From Leifsonia sp. NPDC080035 (GTDB lineage: Bacteria; Actinomycetota; Actinomycetes; Actinomycetales; Microbacteriaceae): DNA of 64,000 nt. The stretch is taken from positions 2,914,001-2,978,000 of the forward strand of contig NZ_CP157390.1 in the NCBI RefSeq assembly GCF_040050925.1. The letters run 5' to 3'. Every line of letters starts with the position of its first letter. The first letter of the stretch is position 1. Below, piece after piece: positions 24,224 through 32,520 of this stretch. The translations under genes and the position numbers were made by a program. The notes beneath the pieces are model-generated. The model was not told the origin of the DNA. It worked only from the letters and a program-made list of their open reading frames with translations, and searched no databases.

Positions 24224-26794
24224 ATGTCCGACGCCACAGCATCCCGGCTCAGCGCCGCAGACCTCCCCGGCTGGACCGGCCCCGGCACCGTCGGAGAGGA
24301 CGCCGTCTACGACGCGTTCGTCGCCTGGGCGGGCGGGAGAGGGCTCACCCTCTACCCGGCGCAGGACGAGTCCGTCATCGAGATCGTCGGCGGGTCGAAC
24401 CTCATCCTGAGCACACCCACCGGAACGGGCAAGTCGCTCGTCGCCGTCGCCGCGCACTTCGCCGCGATGGCGCGCGGGGAGCGCAGCTTCTACACCGCAC
24501 CGATCAAGGCCCTGGTGTCGGAGAAGTTCTTCGCGCTCGTCGACATCTTCGGCGCGGAGAACGTGGGGATGATGACAGGCGACTCCGCCGTGAACGCCGA
24601 TGCGCCGATCATCTGCTGCACCGCGGAGATCCTGGCGAACCTCGCGCTGCGTCAGGGCGAGGACACCGCCGTCGGCCAAGTGGTCATGGACGAGTTCCAC
24701 TTCTATTCGGACCCGGACCGCGGCTGGGCGTGGCAGGTCCCGCTGCTGACCCTGCACCGCGCGCAGTTCGTGCTCATGTCGGCGACGCTCGGCGACGTGA
24801 CCGCGCTCGCCGAGGACCTGAGCCGCCGCACCGGGCGCGAGACCGCCACGGTCACCGGCGTCGAGCGCCCCGTCCCGTTGCACTACTACTACGAGGTCAC
24901 GCCGGTCCACGAGACCATCGACGACCTGCTGAACACCGGGCAGGCGCCGGTCTACGTCGTCCACTTCTCGCAGCTCGCGGCGCTGGAGCGCGCGCAGTCG
25001 CTCTCCAGTGCGAAGATCGCGAGCCGCGAGCAGCGCGACGCGATCGCGGAGCTGATCGGCGACTTCCGCTTCACGACCTCCTTCGGACGAACACTGTCCC
25101 GTCTCCTGCGGCAAGGCATCGGCGTGCACCACGCCGGGATGCTGCCCAAGTACCGCAGGCTCGTCGAGCAGCTCGCGCAGCGCGGGATGCTCCGGGTGAT
25201 CTGCGGCACCGACACCCTCGGCGTCGGCATCAACGTTCCCATCCGCACCGTCCTGCTGACCGCCCTCACCAAGTTCGACGGCACCAGGATGCGGCAGCTG
25301 AACGCCCGCGAGTTCCACCAGATCGCCGGCCGGGCCGGGCGCGCAGGCTACGACACCGCCGGGACCGTCGTCGTGCAGGCCCCGGAGCACGAGAGCGAGA
25401 ACCTCAAGGCGCTGGAGAAGGCGGGCGACGACCCGAAGAAGCGGCGCAAGATCGTGCGCAAGAAGGCGCCGGAGGGGTTCGTCTCCTGGGGGGAGCCGTC
25501 CTTCCGCAAGCTCGTGGACGCCGAGCCGGAGACACTGACGTCCTCCATGCAGATCACCAGCGCCATGCTCATCAACGTGATCGGCCGGGGCGGCGACGTC
25601 TTCGGCCACGTGCGCGACCTGGTGTTCGACAACCACGAGCCGTGGAAGCGGCAGCTCGCGCTCGCCCGGCGCGCGCTCGGCCTGTACCGGTCGCTGCTCG
25701 CTGCGGGCGTCGTGGAGGTCGTCGACGGCGACATCCGGCTCACGGTGGACCTGCAGCCGAACTTCGCGCTCAACCAGCCGCTCTCGCCGTTCGCGCTCGC
25801 CGCGTTCGAGCTGTTCGACCCCGAATCCCCGACCTACGCGCTGGACATCGTCTCGGTGGTGGAGGCGACCCTCGACGACCCGCGGCCGGTGCTCGGCGCC
25901 CAGCAGTTCGTCGCGCGCGGGGAGGCCGTCGCCGCGATGAAGGCGGAGGGCGTCGAGTACGACGACCGGATGGAGGCGCTGGAGCAGGTCACGCATCCCA
26001 AGCCCCACGACGAGCTGCTGCACGAGGCGTTCGCGACCTACGCCGCCAGTCAGCCGTGGGTGGCCGACTTCGAGCTGAGCCCGAAGTCCGTGGTCCGCGA
26101 CCTCTACGAGCGCGCGATGACGTTCGGCGAGTTCGTCTCGTTCTACAAGCTGGCCCGCTCGGAGGGCGTTGTGCTGCGCTACCTGTCGGACGCGTACCGC
26201 GCGCTCGGTCAGACCGTGCCGCTGGAGGCCAGGACAGAGGAGCTCCGCGACATCGTGGAGTGGCTCGGCGAGCTGGTGCGCCAGGTCGACTCGAGCCTGC
26301 TCGACGAGTGGGAGGAGCTCGTGCATCCCGACGCCGCTCGGCACTACGCCGAGACGGCCGAGCTCGCGCCGCCCGCCCCGCGGAACGTCACGACGAACCG
26401 GCGCGCGTTCTTCGTGCTCGTGCGCAACGAGCTGTTCCGGAGGGTGCAGCTCGCGGCGCTCGACCGGATCCAGGAGCTCGGCGCACTGGAGGCGGATGCG
26501 GCGGTGCTGGCGGAGGCGCCCGCGCCGTCGTTCACCGAGCTGCAGTGGGACGAGGCGCTGGAAGGCTACTACGCCGAGCACGACGAGATCCTCACGGACG
26601 CCGCTGCGCGGTCGGCGGCGATGATCGTCGTGGACGAGTCTCCGGCCGCGACCGAGGGCGTCTGGAGGGTGCGCCAGATCCTCTCGGACCCCTCCGGCGA
26701 TCACGACTGGGGGATCGCGGCGGAGGTGCTCCTGGAGGCATCGGCACGCGCCGGAACCGCCGTCGTCCGGGTCACCGCTGTCGATCGTCTGTGA
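24224..26794 (+). CDS. Ski2-like DEAD/DEAH-box RNA helicase with DUF3516
   Basis: 856 residues. Motif I is TPTGTGKS (64-71), motif II DEFH (156-159), motif III SAT (186-188), and motif VI QIAGRAGRAG falls near residue 370. A basic insert, PKKRRKIVRKKAPEG, follows motif VI, and the C-terminal 420 residues match DUF3516. Actinobacterial helicases of this type are thought to act in RNA processing or decay. A GGTGGAG ribosome site precedes the ATG. It is divergent from the membrane molybdoenzyme with 45 bp between starts. Confidence 0.92.
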   Translation: MSDATASRLSAADLPGWTGPGTVGEDAVYDAFVAWAGGRGLTLYPAQDESVIEIVGGSNLILSTPTGTGKSLVAVAAHFAAMARGERSFYTAPIKALVSEKFFALVDIFGAENVGMMTGDSAVNADAPIICCTAEILANLALRQGEDTAVGQVVMDEFHFYSDPDRGWAWQVPLLTLHRAQFVLMSATLGDVTALAEDLSRRTGRETATVTGVERPVPLHYYYEVTPVHETIDDLLNTGQAPVYVVHFSQLAALERAQSLSSAKIASREQRDAIAELIGDFRFTTSFGRTLSRLLRQGIGVHHAGMLPKYRRLVEQLAQRGMLRVICGTDTLGVGINVPIRTVLLTALTKFDGTRMRQLNAREFHQIAGRAGRAGYDTAGTVVVQAPEHESENLKALEKAGDDPKKRRKIVRKKAPEGFVSWGEPSFRKLVDAEPETLTSSMQITSAMLINVIGRGGDVFGHVRDLVFDNHEPWKRQLALARRALGLYRSLLAAGVVEVVDGDIRLTVDLQPNFALNQPLSPFALAAFELFDPESPTYALDIVSVVEATLDDPRPVLGAQQFVARGEAVAAMKAEGVEYDDRMEALEQVTHPKPHDELLHEAFATYAASQPWVADFELSPKSVVRDLYERAMTFGEFVSFYKLARSEGVVLRYLSDAYRALGQTVPLEARTEELRDIVEWLGELVRQVDSSLLDEWEELVHPDAARHYAETAELAPPAPRNVTTNRRAFFVLVRNELFRRVQLAALDRIQELGALEADAAVLAEAPAPSFTELQWDEALEGYYAEHDEILTDAAARSAAMIVVDESPAATEGVWRVRQILSDPSGDHDWGIAAEVLLEASARAGTAVVRVTAVDRL

Positions 26795-26922
26795 CGGTTT
26801 GACGTGCGGCGAGGGGAGGTGTGAGTATCTACTCGGTCGCCTAAAAACACCAGCCCCCTCGCATGAACTCCCGATGAATGATTCGATCGGGATGTCCCGT
26901 CTTCCACACGAGAAAGAAACCG

Positions 26923-28137
26923 GTGGATCTCACCCTCATCGTCGTGCTGGTCATCGCGCTGGCCCTCTTCTTCGACTTCACGAACGGCTTCCACGACACC
27001 GCGAACGCGATGGCGACGCCGATCGCGACGGGCGCCATGCGCCCCAAGGTCGCGGTCGCGCTGGCGGCGGTCCTGAACCTGATCGGAGCGTTCCTCTCCA
27101 CCGAGGTCGCCCAGACGATCTCCGGCGGGATCATCAACGAAGGATCCGGCGGGGTGCAGATCACCCCGGAGATGATCTTCGCCGGCCTGGTCGGCGCGAT
27201 CGTCTGGAACATGGTGACCTGGCTGTTCGGGCTTCCGTCCTCGTCCAGCCATGCGCTCTTCGGCGGCCTGATCGGCGCGGCCATCGTCGGCGCCGGGTTC
27301 GGCTCCGTGAACTTCCTCGTCGTGCTGAACAAGGTCGTGCTGCCCGCGGTGATCGCCCCGTTCACGGCGGGCGTCGTGGCGTACTGCGCCACCAAGCTCG
27401 CCTACTGGATCACCCGGCGCTATGACGGCCGTCCCGACGGCCGTGGCGGCTTCCGCTACGGCCAGATCTTCTCGTCGTCGCTCGTCGCGCTCTCGCACGG
27501 CACGAATGACGCGCAGAAGACGATGGGCGTCATCACACTCACCCTGATCGCCGCCGGCATGCAGGAGGCGGGATCCGGTCCCGAGCTGTGGGTCGTCGTC
27601 GCCTGTGCGCTCGCGATCGCGATCGGCACCTACTCGGGCGGCTGGCGCATCATCCGCACGCTCGGCCGGGGCCTGACCGAGGTCAAGCCGGCGCAGGGCT
27701 TCGCGGCGGAGACCAGCACGGCCGCGACCATCCTCGCCTCCAGCCACCTCGGCTTCGCGCTCTCGACGACGCAGGTCGCCTCCGGCTCCGTCATCGGCTC
27801 CGGGCTCGGCCGCCGCGGATCCTCGGTGCGCTGGGGGACGGCAGGCCGCATCGCGATCGGCTGGGTGCTGACGCTTCCTGCCGCCGGGATCGTGGGCGCG
27901 GTCGCCGCGCTGATCGCGATCCTCGGGCCGATCGGCATCCTCATCGACACCGTCGTCGGCGTCGCGATCGTCGCGTTCATCTTCTGGCGTGCGCGCCGCA
28001 ACCGCGTCTCCAGCGCGGACACGGCGGTCCCCGTGCCCGTCCAGGGTCAGAGCGAGGTCGCCGCGTCCGGCCGCGTGGTCAAGATCAAGAAGGTCAAGCC
28101 GCTGAAGAAGCAGCGCGAGAAGAGGAGGTCGGCATGA
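26923..28137 (+). CDS. pit: inorganic phosphate transporter, Pit family
   Basis: 404 residues. The duplicated PiT signatures are FDFTNGFHDTANAMATPIATGAM near the N-terminus and SSSLVALSHGTNDAQKTMGVI in the second half, with about ten membrane helices and a lysine-rich tail (KIKKVKPLKKQREKRR). It imports phosphate, or metal phosphate, with protons at low affinity. The GTG at 26923 gives the normal PiT N-terminus and has AGAAAG upstream. The 128-bp leader region contains an imperfect hairpin (GCGAGGGG at 26809 with CCCCTCGC at 26855), which could end helicase transcripts. The stop overlaps the next gene's ATG. Confidence 0.93.
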   Translation: MDLTLIVVLVIALALFFDFTNGFHDTANAMATPIATGAMRPKVAVALAAVLNLIGAFLSTEVAQTISGGIINEGSGGVQITPEMIFAGLVGAIVWNMVTWLFGLPSSSSHALFGGLIGAAIVGAGFGSVNFLVVLNKVVLPAVIAPFTAGVVAYCATKLAYWITRRYDGRPDGRGGFRYGQIFSSSLVALSHGTNDAQKTMGVITLTLIAAGMQEAGSGPELWVVVACALAIAIGTYSGGWRIIRTLGRGLTEVKPAQGFAAETSTAATILASSHLGFALSTTQVASGSVIGSGLGRRGSSVRWGTAGRIAIGWVLTLPAAGIVGAVAALIAILGPIGILIDTVVGVAIVAFIFWRARRNRVSSADTAVPVPVQGQSEVAASGRVVKIKKVKPLKKQREKRRSA

Positions 28138-28466
28138 GCGCCGTGTTCTCGTTCCTGACCGTGTTCGCGGCGGCGCTCATCGGCTCCTGCGTCGTCGTGA
28201 CGTTCTACGCCCTCGGGACGCGCCTGCTCGCCGTCGCCGGACGCGCGCTGTTCGTCGAGCCCGTCGAGTTCACGGACGCGATCACCGTCATCACGCCGGA
28301 GCAGGCGGCGAAGGCGCAGAAGAAGGCGGACAAGGCGCGCCGCAAGAACCCGCTGAGCGACGGCCAGAAGCGCGCCGCGCTGACGGGCGCGTACGCGTGC
28401 TTCGTGCTCTGCGGCGTCGCCGTCCTCTACGGCCTGTACCTGATCATCCCGTACTTCCACCAGTAG
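28134..28466 (+). CDS. small membrane protein coupled to the phosphate transporter
   Basis: 110 residues. Two membrane helices (about 4-27 and 84-106) flank a lysine-rich cytosolic loop (AAKAQKKADKARRKNPLSDGQ). The ATG overlaps the pit stop by four bases with GAGGAGG upstream, so it is translated with the transporter. No family recognised; a helper or regulator of phosphate uptake is possible from position alone. Confidence 0.82.
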   Translation: MSAVFSFLTVFAAALIGSCVVVTFYALGTRLLAVAGRALFVEPVEFTDAITVITPEQAAKAQKKADKARRKNPLSDGQKRAALTGAYACFVLCGVAVLYGLYLIIPYFHQ

Positions 28467-28486
28467 CCCGCGGCCGTTCCTCGCCG

Positions 28487-28546
28487 TCCGTTCCGGAGTT
28501 CTTCACGCCTGCGCGCGGCGTGGCGCGTGAAGAACTCCGGAACGGA
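28487..28546. terminator. 22-bp perfect inverted repeat between convergent genes, dispersed-element copy B
   Basis: Arms 28487-28508 and 28525-28546 are perfectly complementary over 22 bp with a 16-base loop. The inner arm TTCCGGAGTTCTTCACGC is the same as in the element at 6142-6193, and the loop length is identical. It lies between the pit operon end and the convergent uracil permease and should terminate both. Confidence 0.8.
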
Positions 28547-28555
28547 TGGTGACGG

Positions 28556-29833
28556 CTACGCGGTCTTGCGCGCCCGGGCGATGCCGTTCATGACGTGGTA
28601 GACCACGATCGCCGCGATCGCGCCGAGCGCGATGCCGTTGAACGTCAGCTGGCCGAGGTTCAGGGTGAAGTCGCCGATGCCGATGATGAGCGCCGTCGCC
28701 GCGGTGAACTGGTTGACAGGGCGCGAGAAGTCCACCTTGTTGTCCAGCCAGATCTTCACGCCGATGATGCCGATCAGGCCGTACAGGGCGGTGGTGACGC
28801 CGCCGAGCACGCCGGCCGGGATGGTGTTGATCACCGCGCCGATCTTGGGGGAGAGCCCGAGCAGCACGGCGACGGCGCCGGCCACCCAATACGCGGCCGT
28901 CGAGTAGACCCTGGTCGCCGCCATCACGCCGATGTTCTCGCCGTACGTGGTCGTGCCGGAGCCGCCGAAGAAGCCGGCGACGGTCGTCGCCAGGCCGTCG
29001 GCGAACAGCGCGCGGCCGGTCAGGCGGTTGACCGACGGATCGGTGAGCTGGGCGACGCCGCGGATGTGACCGACGTTCTCCGCGATCAGCACCAGCACGA
29101 CCGGCAGGAACGCGGGCAGGATGCCCCAGGTGGACGCCGGAGCGGTGAACGGGTTCGCCGGCAGGGTGAACTGCGGGAGGCCGATCCACGGCGCCGCGGC
29201 GACCTTGGCGAAGTCCACCTCGCCGACGAGACAGGCGAAGACGTACCCGACTGCGACGCCGAGGAAGATCGACAGCCGCCCGAGCATGCCGCGGAACAGC
29301 GCCGTGCAGAGGATGACGGCGGCCAGCGTGACCAGCGCCGTCACGGGCGCCTGCATGAAGTTGTTCTTCGCCGCCGGCGCCAGGTTGAAGCCGATGAGGG
29401 CGACGATCGCGCCCGCGACCACCGGCGGCATGAGCGCGTCGATCCAGCGGGTGCCGGTCGCGATCACGATGAGTCCGACGATCGCCAGCAGCACGCCGGT
29501 CGCGACGATGCCGAACAGGGCGGACGACATCCCGTGCGATTTCGTCGCCGCCACGATGGGCACGATGAACGCGAACGACGAGCCGAGGTAGCTCGGCAGC
29601 TTGTTGCGCGTGATCAGCAGGAACAGGATGGTGCCGACACCGGAGAACAGCAGCGTCGTGCTCGGCGGGAAGCCGGTCAGCAGCGGGACCAGGAACGTCG
29701 CGCCGAACATGGCGACGACGTGCTGGGCGCCCAGGCCGATCGTCCGCGGCCAGGTCAGCCGTTCGCCGGGCAGCACGATCTCGTGGGCCCCGACCTTCTT
29801 ACCGTCTCCGTGCAGCTTCCAGGGCAGGGCCAT
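28556..29833 (-). CDS. uracil/xanthine permease, NCS2 family
   Basis: 425 residues with about 12 to 14 membrane helices. The NCS2 elements LGAQHVVAMFGATFLVPLLTG near the start, the conserved glutamate region VVLVLIAENVGHI and the GGSGTTTYGENIGVMAATRVYS loop match UraA-type proton symporters. It should import uracil. The divergent neighbour is the purine-type NCS2 permease, so two nucleobase importers share a 107-bp control region. Confidence 0.92.
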   Translation of the reverse strand: MALPWKLHGDGKKVGAHEIVLPGERLTWPRTIGLGAQHVVAMFGATFLVPLLTGFPPSTTLLFSGVGTILFLLITRNKLPSYLGSSFAFIVPIVAATKSHGMSSALFGIVATGVLLAIVGLIVIATGTRWIDALMPPVVAGAIVALIGFNLAPAAKNNFMQAPVTALVTLAAVILCTALFRGMLGRLSIFLGVAVGYVFACLVGEVDFAKVAAAPWIGLPQFTLPANPFTAPASTWGILPAFLPVVLVLIAENVGHIRGVAQLTDPSVNRLTGRALFADGLATTVAGFFGGSGTTTYGENIGVMAATRVYSTAAYWVAGAVAVLLGLSPKIGAVINTIPAGVLGGVTTALYGLIGIIGVKIWLDNKVDFSRPVNQFTAATALIIGIGDFTLNLGQLTFNGIALGAIAAIVVYHVMNGIARARKTA

Positions 29834-29940
29834 TCGCGTCCTTATCGTGTCCAGATGGGCCGTATTGTATTGATGGGAATCGGGCTGGTGTCCGGCGCGT
29901 CGCGCCGCCCAAGCCCTCAGAGATACTACGGGAGACGATC

Positions 29941-31383
29941 ATTTCCGCACCGACCACCGCGCCGACTGCCAAGGGCCGCCTCGACGCGTTCTTCGAGATC
30001 ACCAAACGCGGCACGACCTGGGCGACGGAGGTTCGCGGTGGCGTCCTGACGTTCGTCACCATGGCGTACATCGTCATCCTGAACCCGCTGATCCTCGGGG
30101 GGACGCCGGACGTCACCGGCCACTCGCTGCAGGGCCAGCAGGTCGCCGCGGTCACCGCGCTGAGCGCCGGGGTGATGACCGTGCTGTTCGGCCTCATCGC
30201 CCGGCTGCCGTTCGCGTTCGCGGCCGGCCTCGGCATCAACTCCTTCCTCGCGGTGAACGTTGTCAAGGTGCTCACCTGGCAGGAGGCGATGGGCCTCGTC
30301 GTCATCAACGGCCTCATCATCGTGCTGCTGGCGGCCACGGGCTTGCGCCGCCTGATCTTCAACGCGGTGCCGCCGCAGCTGAAGACCGCGATCACGGTCG
30401 GCATCGGCCTCTTCATCGCCTTCATCGGCTTCGTCGACAGCGGCTTCGTGCGCAGCACCAACCTGTCGTCGCCGCCCGTCCAGCTCGGCGAGTCCGGGTC
30501 GATCGCCACGGTGCCGACGCTCGTCTTCCTGGTCGCCCTGGTCATCATGGGCGTGCTCATGGCCCGCAAGGTCAAGGGCGCGCTGCTCATCGGGATCGTG
30601 GCGGCGACGATCGTCGCGATCATCGCCGAGGCGGTCTTCCACATCGGCGGCTCCGGCCCGAAGAACCCGAACGGCTGGAACCTGACGGTCCCGCAGCTTC
30701 CCACCTCGCTCGTGAGCCTGCCGGACCTCAGCCTGGTCGGCCAGGTGGACCTCTTCGGCTCGTTCGGCCGGATCGGCGCCCTTGCCGCCGTCATGCTGAT
30801 CTTCACGCTCGTCTTCACGAACTTCTTCGACGCGATGGGCTCGATGACCGGCCTGGCCCGCAGCGCAGGGCTGGCGAACGAGGACGGCACGTTCCCGCGC
30901 CTGCAGTCCGCGCTCATCGTGGAGGGCGTCGGCGCCGTCGTCGGCGGTGGCACGTCCGCGTCCTCCAACACGGTGTTCGTCGAGTCGGCGTCCGGCATCG
31001 GAGAGGGGGCGAAGACCGGCTTCGCCAGCGTCATCACCGGCGCGCTGTTCCTGCTCGCGATGTTCTTCACCCCGCTGACCCAGGTGGTGCCCTCCGAGGT
31101 CGCCGCCGCTGCGCTCGTCATCGTCGGTGCGCTGATGGTGGTGCAGATCCGGCACATCGACTTCCACGAGTTCTCGTCCACGCTTCCGGTGTTCCTCACG
31201 ATCATCGTCATGCCGCTGACCTACTCGATCGCGAACGGCATCGGCGTGGGCTTCATCAGCTGGGTGCTCATCCGCTCGCTCGCGGGCAAGGCGCGCGAGA
31301 TCAGCCCGCTGCTCTGGATCGTCGCCGTCGGCTTCCTGGTGTACTTCGCGCGCGGTCCGATCGAGGCGCTGCTCCCGCACTGA
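29941..31383 (+). CDS. AzgA-type purine permease with probable ATT start codon
   Basis: 480 residues from the proposed start. The family N-terminus, LDAFFEITKRGTTWATEVRG, is encoded upstream of the first ATG (30061), which falls within the first membrane helix region. No ATG, GTG or TTG occurs in frame between 29839 and 30061. ATT at 29941 follows GGGAGA by six bases and gives a peptide beginning like family members (start, then SAPTTAPT). ATC at 29938 is an alternative. Helix motifs GLGINSFLAVNVV, TLVFTNFFDAMGSMTGLA and GGGTSASSNTVFVESASGIGEGAKTG identify an adenine/hypoxanthine/guanine proton symporter. Confidence 0.88.
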   Translation: MSAPTTAPTAKGRLDAFFEITKRGTTWATEVRGGVLTFVTMAYIVILNPLILGGTPDVTGHSLQGQQVAAVTALSAGVMTVLFGLIARLPFAFAAGLGINSFLAVNVVKVLTWQEAMGLVVINGLIIVLLAATGLRRLIFNAVPPQLKTAITVGIGLFIAFIGFVDSGFVRSTNLSSPPVQLGESGSIATVPTLVFLVALVIMGVLMARKVKGALLIGIVAATIVAIIAEAVFHIGGSGPKNPNGWNLTVPQLPTSLVSLPDLSLVGQVDLFGSFGRIGALAAVMLIFTLVFTNFFDAMGSMTGLARSAGLANEDGTFPRLQSALIVEGVGAVVGGGTSASSNTVFVESASGIGEGAKTGFASVITGALFLLAMFFTPLTQVVPSEVAAAALVIVGALMVVQIRHIDFHEFSSTLPVFLTIIVMPLTYSIANGIGVGFISWVLIRSLAGKAREISPLLWIVAVGFLVYFARGPIEALLPH

Positions 31384-31464
31384 CCATCGGCTCCGGGTGA
31401 CCCCTGATCCGATCCGGGGGTTACCCGGATGCCATCGGGCATCCGTCGCGGCTTGACTGGATGC

Positions 31465-31791
31465 ATGACCACCAGCACCGCACACCAGAACCCGTACACC
31501 GCGCCCGGCACCCCGGGCGCCGTCCCCGCGGCGGCGCCGTCCCGTCCGCTCAGCATCACGAGCTTCGTGCTGGGCCTCGCGTCCATCGTCTTCGGCTGGA
31601 CGTTCCTCGCCCCCGTCGCCGGCATCGTGATCGGCGCCATGGCGCTCGGCCGCGAGCCGGGCGGCCGCACCTTCGCGATCTGGGGCGTCGTCCTGAACGC
31701 CGTGATGCTCGCCGGCGTGATCGTCGGCCTGCTGTTCGCCTTGGCCGGGATCGGCGTCGGCCTCGCCTTCCTGCCGTTCGCGTTCCTCTGA
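31465..31791 (+). CDS. DUF4190 small membrane protein
   Basis: 108 residues. A Pro/Ala-rich polar N-terminus is followed by two membrane helices (SFVLGLASIVFGWTFLAPVAG and the VVLNAVMLAGVIVGLLFALAG region) around the IGAMALGREPGGRTFAIWG loop typical of DUF4190. Function unknown. The ATG at 31465 fits best; a longer in-frame start at 31429 would add an atypical basic extension. Confidence 0.78.
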   Translation: MTTSTAHQNPYTAPGTPGAVPAAAPSRPLSITSFVLGLASIVFGWTFLAPVAGIVIGAMALGREPGGRTFAIWGVVLNAVMLAGVIVGLLFALAGIGVGLAFLPFAFL

Positions 31792-31815
31792 TCCGCCTCC
31801 TGCGAGAATGGAGGG

Positions 31816-32499
31816 ATGGAACCCACCCCTCTCGTCCGGCCGCGCAGCTTCGTCGTGCGCGGCAGGAAGACCGAAGCGCAGCAGCGGGCCATCGACGAGT
31901 TCTGGCCCGCGTTCGGCGTCGACTTCGACGGCTCGACCCTCGACCTCGACGCCCGGTTCGGCCGTTCCGCCCCGCGGACCGTGGAGATCGGCTTCGGCAA
32001 CGGTGAGAACCTCCTCGCACTCGCCGAGCGGCATCCCGAGCGCGACTTCCTCGGCATCGAGGTGCACGGCGCCGGGATCGGCCGGGTGCTCGCCGCGATG
32101 AACGAGCGCGGGCTCGGCAACATCCGGCTCGTGCGGCACGACGCCGTCGAGGTGTTCGAGCGGGGCCTTGCAGCGGGCAGCATCGACGAGATCCTCGTCT
32201 TCTTCCCCGACCCGTGGCCCAAGGCCAGGCATCACCGCCGTCGGCTCATCCAGCCGGACGTCGTCCGGCTGCTGGTCCGCGCCCTCGCGAGCGACGGCGT
32301 GCTGCGCCTCGCCACCGACTGGGAGCCGTACGCCGAGCACATGCTCGCGGTGCTCGACGCGGAGCCGGCCCTGGTGAACGCGGCGGGCGCCGGTGCGTTC
32401 ATCCCGCGCCCGGAGTCCCGGCCGGTCACCAAGTTCGAGCGCCGCGGCGAGAAGCTGGGACACGCGATCTTCGACCTGGAGTACCGCCCGCGCGCCTGA
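31816..32499 (+). CDS. trmB: tRNA (guanine-N7)-methyltransferase TrmB
   Basis: 227 residues. The SAM-binding loop is VEIGFGNGENLLALAERHPERDF, followed by GIEVHGAGIGRVL and the substrate-binding FFPDPWPKARHHRRRLIQ, diagnostic of TrmB. The C-terminal TKFERRGEKLGHAIFDL is also conserved. It methylates G46 in the tRNA variable loop. GAGAAT lies six bases before the ATG, in line with leaderless initiation; a GGAGGG directly touching the ATG is too close to act as a normal ribosome site. Confidence 0.95.
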   Translation: MEPTPLVRPRSFVVRGRKTEAQQRAIDEFWPAFGVDFDGSTLDLDARFGRSAPRTVEIGFGNGENLLALAERHPERDFLGIEVHGAGIGRVLAAMNERGLGNIRLVRHDAVEVFERGLAAGSIDEILVFFPDPWPKARHHRRRLIQPDVVRLLVRALASDGVLRLATDWEPYAEHMLAVLDAEPALVNAAGAGAFIPRPESRPVTKFERRGEKLGHAIFDLEYRPRA

Positions 32500-32508
32500 T
32501 CCCGTCCC

Positions 32509-32514
32509 TAGGAT
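32509..32514 (+). promoter_or_regulatory. -10 box of the aldehyde dehydrogenase gene
   Basis: TAGGAT, then six bases, then ATG at 32521. It starts ten bases after the trmB stop, so the dehydrogenase need not be in the trmB transcript. Confidence 0.5.
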
Positions 32515-32520
32515 GGGCGC

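Noticed and set aside
29834..29940. Purine riboswitch upstream of the purine permease
   Set aside because: The short leader lacks the three-stem layout and conserved junction bases I would expect; only a promoter-like AT-richer stretch is visible.
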